Made by a program: the position numbers and the translations under genes. A stretch of 26,638 nucleotides of DNA from an uncultured Eubacterium sp. GTDB lineage: Bacteria > Bacillota_A > Clostridia > Lachnospirales > Lachnospiraceae. This document shows, piece by piece, positions 1-7,131 of the stretch. Under the pieces are notes generated by a model. That model saw only the letters and a list, made by a program, of their open reading frames with translations. It had not been told where the DNA came from and ran no database searches. The stretch is taken from assembly GCA_948759685.1 (NCBI GenBank), contig CAQBGY010000018.1, forward strand, positions 1-26,638, in the 5' to 3' direction. The stretch's first letter is position 1. The number at the start of each line of letters is the position of its first letter.

Positions 1-457
1 CCCTTGTATCAAGCCCACGCTTACTGCCAGTCGTGAACGGAACAAAGTCAATGTGTAAATGCGGCGTTGCTTCATCCATATGGATGTGGGCAGAGAACAC
101 GTAGAGATAAGGATTTCGCTCTTGGAATCCATGATAATATTCATCTAAAATCTGCCTTGCAAGCTGTCCGTTTTCACTTCCTGCGCCCATATTTTCCTTA
201 TCCCCAATCTGCAAAATCAGCTCATGGAACGGCTTTTCCTGCTTTGAGTTCCGTATCTTCTCGTAATAATCGGCAATGCGGCGGTCTGCCCTTGTCTGTT
301 TATCATTATACCGTTGCAACGCTTCATCAAAGAGTTTATGATATACCTTTTTGATATTCTCATTGCAATAGTCTACATTAAAGTGTGAACGCTCCCCATC
401 CACATTTTCAGCTTTAAATTTTCGGCTGTTATGGCTGACCGAGCCTTTCCCCACCAT
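1..457 (-). CDS. MobV/Pre-type plasmid relaxase (partial, C-terminus cut by window edge)
   Basis: This is the N-terminal part of a MobV (Pre/Mob) relaxase, the nuclease that nicks oriT and starts mobilization. Translated from the ATG at 457 it begins MVGKGSVSHNSRKFKAEN and reaches the motif HIHMDEATPHLHIDF near the left edge; the clustered histidines are the metal-binding site of this family. About 150 residues are visible and the frame is open to base 1. The start is uncertain. The best SD-like sequence (AAAGGG, near 487-492) lies just before an in-frame ATA codon at 478. As I recall, homologues start seven residues upstream of this ATG, so the original start may have mutated to ATA. It is the last visible gene of the leftward int-mob-rep module. 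Confidence 0.85.
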   Translation of the reverse strand, partial: MVGKGSVSHNSRKFKAENVDGERSHFNVDYCNENIKKVYHKLFDEALQRYNDKQTRADRRIADYYEKIRNSKQEKPFHELILQIGDKENMGAGSENGQLARQILDEYYHGFQERNPYLYVFSAHIHMDEATPHLHIDFVPFTTGSKRGLDTR

Positions 458-513
458 TGCGCTAATCGTCCGTCTTATAAAATCACACCCTTTCTTTTCG
501 GCTGGTAGGCTTT

Positions 514-681
514 GTTACTTTCCCGAAAGTAACGCAAAAGCACTTTTGTCGGCTGTGCCAACAAAAATGCAACCTGCAAGCAGGTTTTGCGCTCTCCGAG
601 GGGTGAGCGTGTGCCAGTGGCACACAAGCTGCGAACCGACCGAGTCGGCAGACGAGACAGGGCGGCTTTTTGTAAAAAGCC
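514..681. other. Hairpin cluster, candidate origin of transfer (oriT)
   Basis: This non-coding stretch sits between the RepA-like gene and the relaxase start, where MobV elements usually carry oriT. It contains several perfect inverted repeats: GTTACTTTC/GAAAGTAAC (514-533), AACCTGC/GCAGGTT (571-586), GTGTGCCA/TGGCACAC (609-625) and GGCTTTTT/AAAAAGCC (664-681). The first is nearest the relaxase gene and is my preferred nick-proximal hairpin. The open frames crossing the region lack ribosome binding sites and protein-like composition. The nick site cannot be assigned from sequence alone. Confidence 0.4.
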
Positions 682-707
682 CCCTGCACCTCGCAAAAAC
701 TTTATCC

Positions 708-790
708 GTGACGGTTTGCGTCGATGTGACGGTTATTTCCGTACCGCACCCCACTCCTAAAAATACCGTCACACCGTCACATACCGTCAC
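708..790. repeat. Five iteron-like copies of GTGACGGT / ACCGTCAC
   Basis: The 8-mer GTGACGGT occurs at 708-715 and 726-733, 18 bp apart. Its reverse complement ACCGTCAC occurs at 765-772, 773-780 and 783-790, with steps of 8 and 10 bp. The last copies overlap the 3' end of the RepA-like gene. Such clustering next to a RepA-type ATPase suggests an iteron-type replication origin or a regulatory binding array. Function is inferred. Confidence 0.5.
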
Positions 791-1874
791 GCTCCCCACG
801 GTACAGCTTTATCATACGCCCCTCGTGACACCGTTCACGTTTATAGAAGATGCCGTATTCGTTGAGTAAACGTCCCGACAGGACATTCAGTTTCCGTGCA
901 AGGCTATTCGGCTGTAACCCTGTTTCCAGCCAAGCCGCAAGCTCCGTCGCCGTCCCCTTCCACAAGGGGCAATCGACAGTAATTCTTTTATCTATTTCCT
1001 CAAGTAAAGGCTCTGGCGGCTCTTTCCAAAGTTCTGTTTCTGCCTTTTGAAAATCCCATAACAATGTTTCGGGATTGCGGAGAAGATAGAGTTTCTGCTC
1101 TTGCTGGTCTCTGCCCGACACTTCAAGCGTGGCGGCGTTGCCGATGCGTTTTTCTTTCTGCAGCAGGAACGCACCGTCAGCCGCACCGAGCAAGCCAGTA
1201 GTTCCCGAAATCATATCGAACTTATCATCAGAACCCTGCTTTCTGGTATGATGGACAATCAAGATACAGATGCCATAGCTGTCTGCAAACTGTTTCAGCC
1301 TTGTAATAACCTCATAGTCATTTGCGTAACTGTAATTGTCCCCGCCGACTTCACGCACCTTTTGGAGGGTGTCAATGATAATCAGTCTTGTGTCTGTATG
1401 CTGTTTCATAAATTCCTGCAACTGTTCATCCAAACCATTGCCAAGATTCCCCGCCGAAACAGAAAAGAATAAATTGTCTGCCCCGTCCGTGCCAAACATA
1501 CGGTACAGCCTTTCCTGCAGGCGGCGGTAATCATCTTCAAGGGCAAGGTACAAGACCGTTCCTTTTCGGACGGGATATTCCCACAGCGGCACTCCCATAC
1601 TGGTATGGTACGCAATCTGCGCTATAAGAAAGCTCTTGCCGACTTTTGGCGCGCCTGCGAAAAGATAAGTGCCAGGGTAGAGCAGACCGTCAATCAAAGG
1701 CGGCTTGCTCGGATATACAGAATCATACAATTCAGCCATAGATACAGTTTCAAGAGCTTCGCTATTGTTTTTCGGCGGGTAATTGGTTATACTGTTATTG
1801 TTTACATTAGGCGGTTGTTCCGTATCTGCGCCAACAGATACATTCGGGGCAGCCGTTTCTTTTTTATTCGCCAT
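777..1874 (-). CDS. RepA-like AAA/RecA-fold ATPase (replicative helicase type)
   Basis: The protein resembles the RepA helicase family of mobilizable plasmids and elements (AAA_25), which use ATP to unwind the replication origin. The N-terminal 50 residues are Asn/Pro/Thr-rich and probably unstructured. The Walker A motif GAPKVGKS is at about residues 74-81, an acidic YLALEDD strand follows near 109-115, and the Walker B strand RLIIIDT is near 163-169. HHTRKQG lies in the arginine/sensor region. The last 80 residues look like a winged-helix DNA-binding tail. I chose the ATG at 1874 because AAAGGAG sits 9 nt upstream; a GTG two codons earlier is too close. The start overlaps the end of the RHH gene by 11 nt, implying translational coupling. 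Its 3' end carries iteron-like repeats. Confidence 0.85.
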   Translation of the reverse strand: MANKKETAAPNVSVGADTEQPPNVNNNSITNYPPKNNSEALETVSMAELYDSVYPSKPPLIDGLLYPGTYLFAGAPKVGKSFLIAQIAYHTSMGVPLWEYPVRKGTVLYLALEDDYRRLQERLYRMFGTDGADNLFFSVSAGNLGNGLDEQLQEFMKQHTDTRLIIIDTLQKVREVGGDNYSYANDYEVITRLKQFADSYGICILIVHHTRKQGSDDKFDMISGTTGLLGAADGAFLLQKEKRIGNAATLEVSGRDQQEQKLYLLRNPETLLWDFQKAETELWKEPPEPLLEEIDKRITVDCPLWKGTATELAAWLETGLQPNSLARKLNVLSGRLLNEYGIFYKRERCHEGRMIKLYRGERDGM

Positions 1875-2199
1875 CTTCACTTTCTCCTTTCAGACCGCCG
1901 AGAATAACAGCAATCAGTTCGATTGTGTCAAGCAATTCTTCATTTACACCCTCACCCGCTTCAATCCTCTGCAATTCTGCAAGGACGGCGGCAAGTTCAT
2001 TGCGGAGTGCCTTATATACCCTCGGATTGCCCTGCACGACCACGTCTTGGCACAAAAGCCGCCTTGTGATATAGTCCTGCTTGGTAAGCCCCGAAAGCCG
2101 CACCGCTTTGTCAATCTGCTCATTTTCTTCGGGAGATACCCGAAAGGCGACGGTCTTGTTCCTCCAACGGTTGCAGTTGTCTAAATTCTTTGCCGACAT
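1864..2199 (-). CDS. Ribbon-helix-helix mobilization protein (MobC-like)
   Basis: This protein of about 111 residues starts MSAKNLDNCNRWRNKTVAFR. The segment KTVAFRVSPEENEQIDKAVRLSG followed by KQDYITRRLL fits the beta strand plus two helices of a ribbon-helix-helix DNA-binding domain, as in plasmid accessory mobilization proteins that help the relaxase at oriT. The rest is helical (NELAAVLAELQRIEAGE). The frame extends upstream inside the integrase gene, but the ATG at 2199 is preferred. It lies one base after the integrase stop codon and is preceded by an AAAGGGG ribosome binding site within the integrase coding sequence. A role in regulating the operon is an alternative. Confidence 0.7.
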   Translation of the reverse strand: MSAKNLDNCNRWRNKTVAFRVSPEENEQIDKAVRLSGLTKQDYITRRLLCQDVVVQGNPRVYKALRNELAAVLAELQRIEAGEGVNEELLDTIELIAVILGGLKGESEDGE

Positions 2200-2200
2200 A

Positions 2201-3280
2201 TCAAAAATCCCCCTTTCCCAAATCATCAAGCCTGTCCGCCATTTCCGCCTGCTTTGACGGAAATAAATGTGCATAACGGTAAGTGATTTCAATGCTCTCA
2301 TGCCCTACTCGGTCAGCAATCGCCACCGCCGAGAATCCCATGTCAATCAATAAGCTGATGTGGCTGTGGCGCAAATCGTGAATCCGTATGCGCTTTACCC
2401 CTGCGGCTTTTGCGCCCCTGTCCATCTCGTGATGGAGATAGCTCTTTGTTACCGTGAAAATGCGGTCTTTCTTCTTTAAGCCATACAGCATACCGACATA
2501 CTCCTGCATTTCCTCGCAGAGAAATTTCGGCATCTTGATTGTGCGGTTGCTCTTTTTCGTTTTCGGAGAGGTAATCAAATCCTCCCCATGCAGGCGTTGG
2601 TAGGATTTGTTAATCGTGACCGTTTCCTTATCAAAATTGAAATCAGCGGCGGTTAAAGCTAATAATTCTCCCTCTCGGATTCCGCACCAGTAAAGCATCT
2701 GGAACGCATAATAGGAAACTGGCTTGTCCATCATTTCATCCGCAAACCTCTTATATTCCTCTTTCGTCCAGAACAGCATTTCTTTGTGTTCCTCGCTCCC
2801 CATATTGCCCGCCTTTGCCGCAGGGTTGGAGCGGAGGTCATAATAGCGCACTGCATGGTTAAATATTGCTGAAAGCTGATTGTGAACTGTTTTCAGATAC
2901 GTTTGCGAATAGGGATTGCGTTTTTCATCACGATAGGCAAGCAGTTCATTTTGCCATGCAATAATTTCCTTTGTGCCAATCTCGCTAATTTTCATCTTAC
3001 CAAAGTAAGGAAGAATCTTCGTCCGAATGATATGCTCCTTTGTCAGCCAAGTGTTTTCTTTCAGTCGGTTCTTGACATCATTCGCATAAAGCTCCGTAAA
3101 GGCTTCAAAGTCCATATCAAGGTCAGCAGAATTTTGTAGCTGAAACTTGCGCTCCCACTCCTGCGCTTCACGCTTTGTGGCAAATCCACGCTTACACTTC
3201 TGTTTCCGTTCCCCTTTCCAGTTCACATACCGAGCCATCACATACCATGTGCCGTTGCCCTCATTCTTAAATACTGGCAT
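2201..3280 (-). CDS. int: Tyrosine recombinase / integrase
   Basis: This site-specific recombinase should integrate and excise the element. The 359 residues are full length. An arm-type DNA-binding domain spans about 1-50 (GTWYVMARYVNWKGERKQK), a SAM-like core-binding domain about 58-155, and the catalytic domain from about 165. Catalytic residues visible are R202 in WCGIREGE, a lysine in the SPKTKKSNRTI hairpin near 239-248, H301/R304 in HDLRHSH, H327 in GHES and the nucleophile Y336 in YRYAHLF. All key positions are present, so it is probably active. The ATG follows the stop codon of the upstream small HTH gene without a gap, and the same promoter should serve both. Confidence 0.95.
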   Translation of the reverse strand: MPVFKNEGNGTWYVMARYVNWKGERKQKCKRGFATKREAQEWERKFQLQNSADLDMDFEAFTELYANDVKNRLKENTWLTKEHIIRTKILPYFGKMKISEIGTKEIIAWQNELLAYRDEKRNPYSQTYLKTVHNQLSAIFNHAVRYYDLRSNPAAKAGNMGSEEHKEMLFWTKEEYKRFADEMMDKPVSYYAFQMLYWCGIREGELLALTAADFNFDKETVTINKSYQRLHGEDLITSPKTKKSNRTIKMPKFLCEEMQEYVGMLYGLKKKDRIFTVTKSYLHHEMDRGAKAAGVKRIRIHDLRHSHISLLIDMGFSAVAIADRVGHESIEITYRYAHLFPSKQAEMADRLDDLGKGDF

Positions 3281-3469
3281 TTACTCCATCCCCTTTCCTG
3301 CCCCATAGAGCCTTTCTTGAAAATACTGGCGGTTTACTCTCCCTGCAATCGTGATAAATCCCTGCTCCTTCAGCTCGTCATTCAATTTCTTGATGAGCTT
3401 GTAAGCGTAAGGCTTCGATACGGAAAGCTCCTGCGCCACCTCGTCCACACGTATAAATTTGTTGTCCAT
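3281..3469 (-). CDS. Small HTH protein, probable excisionase
   Basis: The protein has 62 residues, starting MDNKFIRVDEVAQELSVSKP. The stretch RVDEVAQELSVSKPYAYKLIKKLNDEL fits a MerR/excisionase-type helix-turn-helix, followed by a wing-like ITIAGRVNRQYF segment. Its size, basic character and position immediately upstream of int are those of a recombination directionality factor; a purely transcriptional role cannot be excluded. A ribosome binding site (AAAGGAGAGG) lies just upstream of the ATG at 3469. The TAA stop touches the integrase ATG. Expression is predicted from a TTGACA/TATTAT promoter that carries an operator-like motif. Confidence 0.7.
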   Translation of the reverse strand: MDNKFIRVDEVAQELSVSKPYAYKLIKKLNDELKEQGFITIAGRVNRQYFQERLYGAGKGME

Positions 3470-3489
3470 ACAACCTCTCCTTTCTCTTT

Positions 3490-3607
3490 CTAAGCGTTTT
3501 TGCTTAACTCATAATACTAAACATTTTTGCTACTGTCAATAGGTTTGCAAAAAAATATTAAACTTTTTTGTTTTATTTTTATTGACTTGTTCTAAACATA
3601 TATGCTA
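3490..3607. promoter_or_regulatory. Four-copy operator array between xis/int and xre
   Basis: Four related 16-bp motifs occur at 3490-3505, 3517-3532, 3558-3573 and 3592-3607. The second reads CTAAACATTTTTGCTA and the fourth CTAAACATATATGCTA. The first (CTAAGCGTTTTTGCTT) shows the clearest dyad, AAGC-N6-GCTT; the third is weaker (TTAAACTTTTTTGTTT). Copies 2 and 4 lie inside the -35/-10 spacers of the two divergent promoters. The most likely ligand is the adjacent XRE protein, repressing itself and the xis-int-mob operon. Confidence 0.65.
3511..3539 (-). promoter_or_regulatory. Promoter of the xis-int-mob-rep operon
   Basis: On the minus strand a consensus -35 TTGACA (3534-3539) and a -10 TATTAT (3511-3516) are separated by exactly 17 bp. 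The spacer contains one operator-like motif (3517-3532), so repressor binding would block RNA polymerase. The xis start codon at 3469 lies about 40 nt downstream. Confidence 0.75.
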
Positions 3608-3611
3608 TACT
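3582..3611 (+). promoter_or_regulatory. Promoter of the XRE regulator gene
   Basis: On the plus strand a -35 TTGACT (3582-3587) and a -10 TATACT (3606-3611) are separated by 18 bp. The spacer carries an operator-like motif (3592-3607) that overlaps the -10, consistent with autoregulation. The gene's SD (AAGGAG, 3630-3635) and ATG at 3645 follow. Confidence 0.7.
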
Positions 3612-3644
3612 CCTTATAAACATACGAACAAGGAGTGAAACATT

Positions 3645-4172
3645 ATGGCGATTGGCGAAAGAATACATTTTTTCCGTATCATGCGGGGCATGACACAGAA
3701 ATATCTTGGTATGCTTGTCGGATTTCCCGAAAAATCGGCAGATGTGCGTCTGGCACAGTACGAAACTGGCTCACGCAAGCCAAAGGCAGACTTAACGGCT
3801 GCACTGGCGCAGGCTCTTGACGTTGCGCCGCAAGCACTGGACATACCCAACATTGACAGCTACATCGGGCTTATGCACACCTTATTTACCCTTGAGGACA
3901 TTTACGGTCTTACCGTCAGTGAATCAGACGGTGAAATCTGCTTAAAAGTCAGCAAAGACAAAAATAAGGATACCGCCGAACTGCTGAAAATGCTCTCCGC
4001 TTGGAAAGAACAAGCGGACAAACTCTCTGCCGAGGAAATCAGCAGGGAAGATTACGACCAGTGGCGGTACAATTACCCGAAGTTTGACACCACGCAGCAT
4101 TGGGCGAAAATTCCCTCTAAGGAATTGAGCGATTCCCTAGTCGAAGCGTTCAAAGACAAGCTGTCAGACTAA
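3645..4172 (+). CDS. XRE-family transcriptional regulator of the mobile element
   Basis: The protein has 175 residues. The N-terminal 65 form an XRE/Cro-CI helix-turn-helix: IGERIHFFRIMRGMTQKYLG, then a short insertion (FPEKSADVR), then LAQYETGSRKPKADLTAALAQ with the typical recognition-helix spacing. The remaining 110 residues (ALDIPNIDSYIGLMHTLF onward) are a helical, acidic C-terminal domain, perhaps for dimerization or ligand sensing; I see no protease dyad like that of CI or ImmR partners. Divergent transcription from xis-int and the four operator-like motifs between them make it the probable repressor of excision and mobilization. It lies 26 nt upstream of the acetyltransferase pseudogene and is probably co-transcribed with it. 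Confidence 0.85.
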   Translation: MAIGERIHFFRIMRGMTQKYLGMLVGFPEKSADVRLAQYETGSRKPKADLTAALAQALDVAPQALDIPNIDSYIGLMHTLFTLEDIYGLTVSESDGEICLKVSKDKNKDTAELLKMLSAWKEQADKLSAEEISREDYDQWRYNYPKFDTTQHWAKIPSKELSDSLVEAFKDKLSD

Positions 4173-4198
4173 CCAAGCCAGATTGGAAGGTGAAAAAC

Positions 4199-4651
4199 GT
4201 GATTATCAGAGAATACCTCCCCTCGGACTGTAAATACTTAGCGGAGCTGTTTTATCAGACTGTCCACTCTATAAATGCCAAAGACTACACAGATGAACAG
4301 TTAAACGTCTGGGCAACTGGCAATGTAAACATAAATGAATAGAATCAATCATTATCCGAGCATTTTACACTTGTCGCCATAAAAGGCGGCATTATAGCAG
4401 GGTTTGGCGATATTGACAGGACAGGCTACCTTGACAGGCTGTATGTCCACAAGGACTATCAAAGCCAAGGGATTGCCACCGCTATCTGCGATAAACTGGA
4501 ACACGCTTTTGGGATAAGCAAAATAACCACCCATGCTTCCATCACTGCAAAGCCGTTCTTTCTTCACAGAGGATATAGCGTAATTAAGGAACAGCAAGTA
4601 ATCAGGTCAAATATCCCCTTGACGAATTACATTATGGAAAAACCTCTTTAA
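4199..4651 (+). pseudogene. GNAT N-acetyltransferase, interrupted by an in-frame TAG
   Basis: Reading from GTG at 4199 (SD GGAAGG 8 nt upstream), one frame runs 150 codons to TAA at 4649-4651, except for a TAG at 4340-4342 (codon 48). Upstream it gives VIIREYLPSDCKYLAELFYQ; downstream it gives HFTLVAIKGGIIAGFGDID, LDRLYVHKDYQSQGIATAIC (the acetyl-CoA-binding loop, Q/RxxGxA/G type) and FFLHRGYSVIKEQ. Together these form a complete GNAT fold. The context NE-stop-NQS suggests a single TGG-to-TAG change of a tryptophan codon, with no frameshift. Substrate unknown. Such genes are frequent cargo beside XRE regulators in mobile elements. Translation of the second half from an internal start seems unlikely; amber suppression or a sequencing error are alternatives. 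Confidence 0.85.
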
Positions 4652-4689
4652 CCATCACCCCAATTCACTAATCAAAAAACACGACAAAA

Positions 4690-4731
4690 AACGCCCTTAG
4701 CCATGAGTTCCTACCCACAGCTAAGGGCGTT
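4690..4731 (-). terminator. Intrinsic terminator, minus strand
   Basis: A perfect 12-bp stem (AACGCCCTTAGC at 4690-4701 with GCTAAGGGCGTT at 4720-4731) has an 18-nt loop. Read on the minus strand it is followed by a T-run and a second T-run a few bases on. It would stop transcripts leaving guaA before they enter the element. Read on the plus strand there is no U-tract. Confidence 0.75.
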
Positions 4732-4825
4732 ATAATATGGATTTATTTCAGTCATCTAAACCGCTTAAAAATCATTCTCCCACCTGTAAACCATCAGACA
4801 GCAAGAATAATCGCACTCAAACGAC

Positions 4826-4844
4826 TGTTATCAATTTGTTATCA
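4826..4844. repeat. Tandem TGTTATCA repeats at the element end (candidate integrase arm sites)
   Basis: TGTTATCA occurs at 4826-4833 and 4837-4844, exactly 11 bp apart (one helical turn), about 60-80 bp from the guaA stop codon. Short direct repeats near an element end are typical of sites bound by the N-terminal arm-binding domain of tyrosine integrases. A further short repeat, CCCGCA twice at a 9-bp step, follows at 4861-4875. The strand-exchange core itself is probably within 4880-4925 but cannot be fixed from one end. Confidence 0.45.
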
Positions 4845-4903
4845 AAAGACCTTTCCAAAGCCCGCAAACCCGCATAAACACTGGATTTACTAAGCATTTC
4901 TGT

Positions 4904-6478
4904 TTATTCAAACTCTATCGTTCCCGGAGGCTTACTTGTCAAATCATAGAACACCCTATTAACCCCTTTGACCTCATTAATTATCCTATTCATTACCTTA
5001 TTCAGCACCTCATATGGTATCTCTGCTGACTCTGCTGTCATAAAATCAATAGTCTTCACTGCTCTCAGTGCCACAGCATAATCATAGGTTCTCTCATCGC
5101 CCATGACACCAACAGATCTCATGTTCGTCAATGCTGCAAAGTACTGATCCGGCTTCCATGATGCATCCGCTCCATTTGCTTTCTTGTATTCTTCTAATGC
5201 ATTACCTACTTCCTCTCTATAAATCGCATCTGCGTCCTGAACGATTTTTACCTTCTCCTCTGTCACTTCGCCGATGATTCGGATTCCAAGTCCCGGACCT
5301 GGGAATGGCTGACGGAATACCAGATATTCAGGAATACCCAGTTCTAATCCTGCCTTACGCACCTCATCTTTAAACAAGTCACGCAGAGGCTCAATAATCT
5401 CTTTGAAATCTACATAGTCAGGCAATCCACCTACGTTATGGTGTGACTTAATCACTGCTGACTCTCCACCGAGGCCGCTTTCTACCACATCTGGATAAAT
5501 TGTTCCCTGTACCAAATAATCCACTGCACCGATTTTCTTTGCTTCTTCTTCAAATACACGAATGAATTCCTCGCCGATAATCTTACGTTTCTCTTCTGGC
5601 TCTTCCACTCCTGCTAACTTTTCATAGTATCTATCCTGTGCATTCACACGAATAAAGTTCAGGTCGTACTCTCCCTCTGGACCAAATACTGCCTCAACTT
5701 CGTCACCCTCGTTCTTTCTCAAAAGACCATGGTCTACAAACACACATGTCAACTGCTTTCCAATAGCTTTAGCAAGAAGTACTGCTGCCACTGATGAATC
5801 CACACCGCCGGACAACGCACATAACACCTTGCCGTCACCTACCTTTTCACGGATTGCCTTAATGGAATTCTCAACGAAAGAATCCATTTTCCAATCTCCT
5901 GCACAACCACATACATTGTATACATAGTTGCTAAGGATTTCCTTACCACGCACTGTATGCAATACCTCTGGATGGAACTGAATCGCATAAAGGCTCTTCT
6001 CTTCACACTCAGCCACTGCTACAGGGCAGTCTTTCGTGTAACCGGTAATCTTGAATCCCGGTGCAGCCTGTGAAATGTAGTCAAAATGACTCATCCATAC
6101 CACAGTATCTTCTTCCACACCCTGGAACAACTTTGATGTAATATCTACATGAGTCTCTGTCTTTCCGTATTCACGAACAGGAGCCTTTTCCACCTTACCT
6201 CCTAAAATATGCTGCATCAACTGTGCACCATAACACAATCCAAGCACCGGTATTCCGAGTTCAAACAATTCCTTTGTATATGTAGGCGAATCTGCCTCAT
6301 AACAACTGTTCGGTCCACCTGTTAAGATAATTCCTTTCGGATTCATCTCCTTTATTTTTTCAATGTCTGTTTTGTAAGAATAAATTTCACAGTACACATT
6401 ACATTCACGAACACGACGTGCCACCAGCTGATTGTACTGTCCACCGAAATCAATTACAACAACTAACTCTCTATTCAT
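4904..6478 (-). CDS. guaA: GMP synthase (glutamine-hydrolysing)
   Basis: GuaA converts XMP to GMP with ATP and glutamine in the cytoplasm, the last step of guanine nucleotide synthesis. From the ATG at 6478 it has 524 residues, the normal length. The class I glutamine amidotransferase domain (about 1-190) has TGGPNS, the nucleophile C82 in GLCYGAQ, and H169/E171 in FHPEV. The ATP pyrophosphatase domain has the P-loop SGGVDSS (about 223-229). The C-terminal dimerization domain ends [10 protein letters not shown] chose ATG 6478 because AGGAGG lies just upstream; an earlier in-frame start at 6529 would add 17 residues. The mobile element lies immediately downstream, and the coding sequence appears intact, as expected when integration restores the 3' end. 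Confidence 0.97.
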   Translation of the reverse strand: MNRELVVVIDFGGQYNQLVARRVRECNVYCEIYSYKTDIEKIKEMNPKGIILTGGPNSCYEADSPTYTKELFELGIPVLGLCYGAQLMQHILGGKVEKAPVREYGKTETHVDITSKLFQGVEEDTVVWMSHFDYISQAAPGFKITGYTKDCPVAVAECEEKSLYAIQFHPEVLHTVRGKEILSNYVYNVCGCAGDWKMDSFVENSIKAIREKVGDGKVLCALSGGVDSSVAAVLLAKAIGKQLTCVFVDHGLLRKNEGDEVEAVFGPEGEYDLNFIRVNAQDRYYEKLAGVEEPEEKRKIIGEEFIRVFEEEAKKIGAVDYLVQGTIYPDVVESGLGGESAVIKSHHNVGGLPDYVDFKEIIEPLRDLFKDEVRKAGLELGIPEYLVFRQPFPGPGLGIRIIGEVTEEKVKIVQDADAIYREEVGNALEEYKKANGADASWKPDQYFAALTNMRSVGVMGDERTYDYAVALRAVKTIDFMTAESAEIPYEVLNKVMNRIINEVKGVNRVFYDLTSKPPGTIEFE

Positions 6479-6747
6479 GTTTCCTCCTAAGTTCTCTTTT
6501 AACCAATATAACAAATCTGATAATCTCATTACCCAATTTGTCGAATTAACTTCTACAATTTTACTTCATTTTCCCTTATTAAACAAGGATAAAGAGTATT
6601 TTTCATGAAAAGAAAATCAAATTTTTACATTATAACTTACAACAACACTTAAAAAGCGGACATTTAAAGTCTTTACAACCTTAAAGCCCCCATATTCATG
6701 TCCTTTATCTTTATTTAATACCTTCACAAAAACCCACACACATCAAA
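6479..6747. other. AT-rich intergenic region upstream of guaA
   Basis: I see no gene here. A minus-strand TATAAT at 6631-6636 could be the guaA -10 box, but no convincing -35 lies at the right spacing. I searched for a purine riboswitch core and found none. The long distance from the TATAAT to the guaA start (about 150 nt) would leave an AU-rich leader without an obvious fold. Confidence 0.3.
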
Positions 6748-6782
6748 GGCACCTGATACATAATTTCTACATACCAGATGCC
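6748..6782 (-). terminator. Terminator hairpin of the small-ORF transcript
   Basis: The minus-strand RNA folds GGCAUCUGGUA against UAUCAGGUGCC as an 11-bp stem with two G-U pairs; the plus-strand RNA would have two mismatches instead. This asymmetry points to minus-strand transcription. A broken U-tract (TTTGATG, then TTTTT about 15 nt on) follows. It lies 33 nt past the stop codon of the ORF at 6816-7091. Confidence 0.6.
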
Positions 6783-6815
6783 TCCTATATCAATACCTTG
6801 TTTTTACCTTTTTCA

Positions 6816-7091
6816 CTAACAACTACAGGCTTTTTCTTTCTTCTTCGGAAACCTTCTCATCACTCCTATCCGACTCTTCTCTTCTACGATCGGCTCTTTT
6901 GTTTCCCTCTTATCTTTACTTCTCTGCCTGCTTTCGGCTTTAGATATCTGCTTAAATAAAATATCATTCCTCGTCAGACCTTCGTTTTGAATACTCTCAT
7001 CTATCCTTTCCGGTCCTCCGTGATACCTCATCCAATAAATACTCATTTTACAGCCTTTTTCGTTTCCACTGTAATATAAGCAGGATATCAA
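6816..7091 (-). CDS. Hypothetical small basic protein
   Basis: I do not recognise this protein. From a TTG at 7091 (AAAGGAG 8 nt upstream) it has 91 residues; an internal ATG at 7046 would give 76 residues beginning MSIYWMRYHGGPERIDESIQ but has a poorer ribosome binding site. The C-terminal half is strongly charged and probably disordered (KAESRQRSKDKRETKEPIVE), with a basic RRFPKKKEK segment and the terminal residues CSC. No signal peptide or membrane segment is seen. It is followed by a well-formed terminator and preceded by a possible 47-codon ORF. The good SD and the G-U-supported downstream hairpin argue that it is transcribed, but coding status is not certain. Confidence 0.5.
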   Translation of the reverse strand: MISCLYYSGNEKGCKMSIYWMRYHGGPERIDESIQNEGLTRNDILFKQISKAESRQRSKDKRETKEPIVEEKSRIGVMRRFPKKKEKACSC

Positions 7092-7131
7092 TTGGTAATC
7101 TCCTTTGCTTACCTATACTCAGATACTTTTG

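Larger units (their letters stand above)
1..4904. mobile_element. Integrative mobilizable element (one end), inserted at guaA 3' end
   Basis: The segment combines a tyrosine integrase, a small HTH/excisionase-like protein, a MobC-like ribbon-helix-helix protein, a RepA-type ATPase, a MobV/Pre relaxase, an XRE repressor and a broken acetyltransferase cargo gene. No type IV secretion genes are visible, so mobilizable rather than self-conjugative is the simplest reading, but the element runs off the left edge. It lies directly downstream of guaA, whose 3' end is a known target of site-specific integrases. Base composition is visibly richer in G+C than the chromosome to the right. The right boundary is inferred to lie at about 4880-4925; the other end and its direct repeat are outside the window. 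Confidence 0.8.

Noticed and set aside
475..869. Overlapping open frames of 68-107 codons on both strands between the relaxase and RepA-like genes
   Set aside because: They lack ribosome binding sites, have unnatural composition (Cys/Arg/Ser-rich) and cross several perfect hairpins and iteron repeats; better read as an origin-like non-coding region.
3470..3644. CRISPR-like repeats in the xis-xre gap
   Set aside because: The repeats are 16 bp, degenerate, irregularly spaced and coincide with promoters; they behave like operators, and there are no cas genes.
4352..4597. Minus-strand 81-codon frame opposite the acetyltransferase
   Set aside because: It is a shadow of the GNAT frame, whose translation matches a complete acetyltransferase apart from one stop codon.
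6479..6815. Purine riboswitch upstream of guaA
   Set aside because: The conserved purine-aptamer core and its paired loops could not be found on the minus strand.
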